Source: Puniceicoccales bacterium
GTDB lineage: Bacteria > Verrucomicrobiota > Verrucomicrobiia > Opitutales > LL51
DNA length: 15,761 bases
Direction: 5' to 3'
Assembly: GCA_031276935.1 (NCBI GenBank)
Contig: JAISMD010000009.1
Coordinates: 1-15,761, forward strand
A model generated the notes under the pieces. That model searched no databases and was not told the DNA's origin. It saw only the letters and a list, made by a program, of their open reading frames with translations. The position numbers and the translations under genes were made by a program. Shown one piece after another: positions 14,726 through 15,761 of this stretch. How positions within the stretch are numbered: the first letter of the stretch is position 1; the number at the start of each line of letters is the position of its first letter.

Positions 14726-15685
14726 TTATTTTCGCCCAGGCATGATGCGGTAATCATGTGGAACATTTTTGGCCTTCGATTTCGGATTTTCCTGACTTTT
14801 CTCTCCCTTTTTATATTCCATCCATTCTTCTTCGGTCCAGACTTCGGCTTCCGGGTGTGTATGCATATATTGCTGCACGGAGATCCGGGAACCCCCATTG
14901 TCTTTCACATAGATACCTCCCGGTGGTAATATGGGATCCTCCAACATGGCTTGGGTCCAAGATCGCAAAGCGCGTTCCTGTTTATTTTGCCATCTACTTT
15001 CCCGTTTTTCATTCAATTCTTCCGCGTGGCTACTCGCCTGATCCCCTACGGTTTGCGGCTCAAACTGATCCGCCGAAGAGATAGCACAGAAAAATAATCC
15101 ACCGATCCCCCTGTGATAGACAAAGGTAAAAGTTTCCGTTCCATTGATGAAATGCTCCGTTAAATCTCCATCATTTAATTCTTCAAGGATATTTCCATCG
15201 TCCAATCCTTCGCTTTCCAATGTTGACGAAACCCCATCTTTTCGCACCAGAATTAATTTTTCGAAGAAATCCGGATGCCAAGTGACACCGTCCCCCACTT
15301 CTAAAAAGATAATATTTTTTTGAAAATATTTCGCAAGTGAGATCAAAAATTCCTCTGAAATATCCCGGTATGAATCCAAAGACGAAACATTTACATTTTT
15401 TTCAGGCGCACAGGCTTCCATGAATTTTTTCATGGCCTCGACGGGGTTAATGGAAGCATTGATATCGCCCCAATGGAACGGGAAAATCCTCCAATCCTTG
15501 GAAAAAAGAGAATAGGGACCGATGCGAAACTTTCTTTGAAATTCCTTCGGGAAAACGTCGAGACGGTAATGAATTTCCGCCGCATCCCGATGTTCATTGA
15601 TCTCCTCGGCTCCAACTCCCCCCACTAAACCTAGCATAAGCAGGAAACCATACCGCTTGAACCCCCATCCATTGACTTTTTTCAT
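14726..15685 (-). CDS. Unrecognised exported protein
   Basis: No family was recognised with confidence. From ATG 15685 the product is 319 residues with a clear signal peptide (KKVNGWGFKRYGFLLMLGLVGGVGAEE, cleavage near 26), so it is exported; no second membrane segment follows. ATG 15685 is preferred over the in-frame GTG at 15727. GGAAAG lies about 5 nt upstream of it, and the longer form would bury the signal peptide. Features: a folded region with EEFLISLAKYFQKNIIFLEV and FTFVYHRGIGGLFFCAIS, an acidic Gly/Asp segment (EGLDDGNILEELNDGDL), and a charged C-terminal third containing QQYMHTHPEAEVWTEEEWMEY. It ends in a basic tail. Like the other exported gene beyond the tRNA, it is read on the minus strand. 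Confidence 0.75.
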   Translation of the reverse strand: MKKVNGWGFKRYGFLLMLGLVGGVGAEEINEHRDAAEIHYRLDVFPKEFQRKFRIGPYSLFSKDWRIFPFHWGDINASINPVEAMKKFMEACAPEKNVNVSSLDSYRDISEEFLISLAKYFQKNIIFLEVGDGVTWHPDFFEKLILVRKDGVSSTLESEGLDDGNILEELNDGDLTEHFINGTETFTFVYHRGIGGLFFCAISSADQFEPQTVGDQASSHAEELNEKRESRWQNKQERALRSWTQAMLEDPILPPGGIYVKDNGGSRISVQQYMHTHPEAEVWTEEEWMEYKKGEKSQENPKSKAKNVPHDYRIMPGRK

Positions 15686-15761
15686 AGTACTTTCCAGAGT
15701 ATCTTTAGAATTTTTTTTTGCAATCACTTTACACGGGGCCCCAATTGTTTTTATTTTTTTG
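15686..15761. other. Upstream region of the last gene, window end
   Basis: This holds only the AT-rich leader of the minus-strand exported-protein gene. On the minus strand GATACT sits 12 nt before the ATG and could be a -10 box. The nearest -35-like match, TTGCAA, is 14 bp away, shorter than normal. No other gene is visible before the window ends. Confidence 0.3.

Noticed and set aside
14726..15685. Possible OTU-type cysteine protease
   Set aside because: The LAKYFQKNIIFLEV stretch recalls part of an OTU fold, but there is no DxxC nucleophile motif and no HY-type ending, so the call is not supported.

Overview
The window looks like a chromosomal segment of a Gram-negative bacterium. An outer-membrane secretin, several Sec-type signal peptides and a type II secretion / type IV pilus cluster support this. 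Base composition is moderate, and the genes are closely packed on both strands. The combination of a PilO/GspM-like protein, secretin, small SPFG-motif protein and GspE, together with the protein style, would fit the Verrucomicrobiota (PVC group). That placement is an impression, not something the sequence proves.

Layout. (1) 1-5271, plus strand: a secretion/pilus operon. It holds a 5'-truncated PilO/GspM-like inner-membrane protein, the GspD-type secretin, a secreted small protein with an acidic WDD-repeat tail (PilP/GspC-like position), and the GspE/PilB ATPase. (2) 5272-8369, plus strand: a phosphoglucomutase/phosphomannomutase-type enzyme and an unrecognised acidic-tailed cytoplasmic protein. 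Each is preceded by an AT-rich promoter-like stretch placed almost on the start codon. (3) 8407-9700, plus strand: pyrH and frr, overlapping, for pyrimidine nucleotide synthesis and ribosome recycling. (4) 9703-12779, minus strand: gltX, a dciA-like DUF721 gene and a Na+/H+ antiporter-family transporter, read in that order. The transporter ends only 2 bp from the convergent frr. (5) about 12855-13490, plus strand: tadA, the tRNA adenosine deaminase, divergent from gltX. (6) 13521-15685: two unrecognised exported proteins on the minus strand, flanking a plus-strand tRNA-Leu(UAA).

Two things stand out. First, the C-terminal tail of the secretin appears to be read in a shifted frame for about 49 codons. 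The +1 frame there gives a far more ordinary peptide, and the shifted stretch ends at an A7 run that could itself be a slippage site. Second, several genes that begin transcription units have a -10-like box 4-10 nt before the start codon and no usable Shine-Dalgarno. Genes inside operons do have Shine-Dalgarno sequences. This suggests leaderless or near-leaderless mRNAs; pyrH is the best case because its start codon is fixed by conserved protein sequence.

No mobile element, CRISPR array, integrase or complete novel defence-type system was seen.
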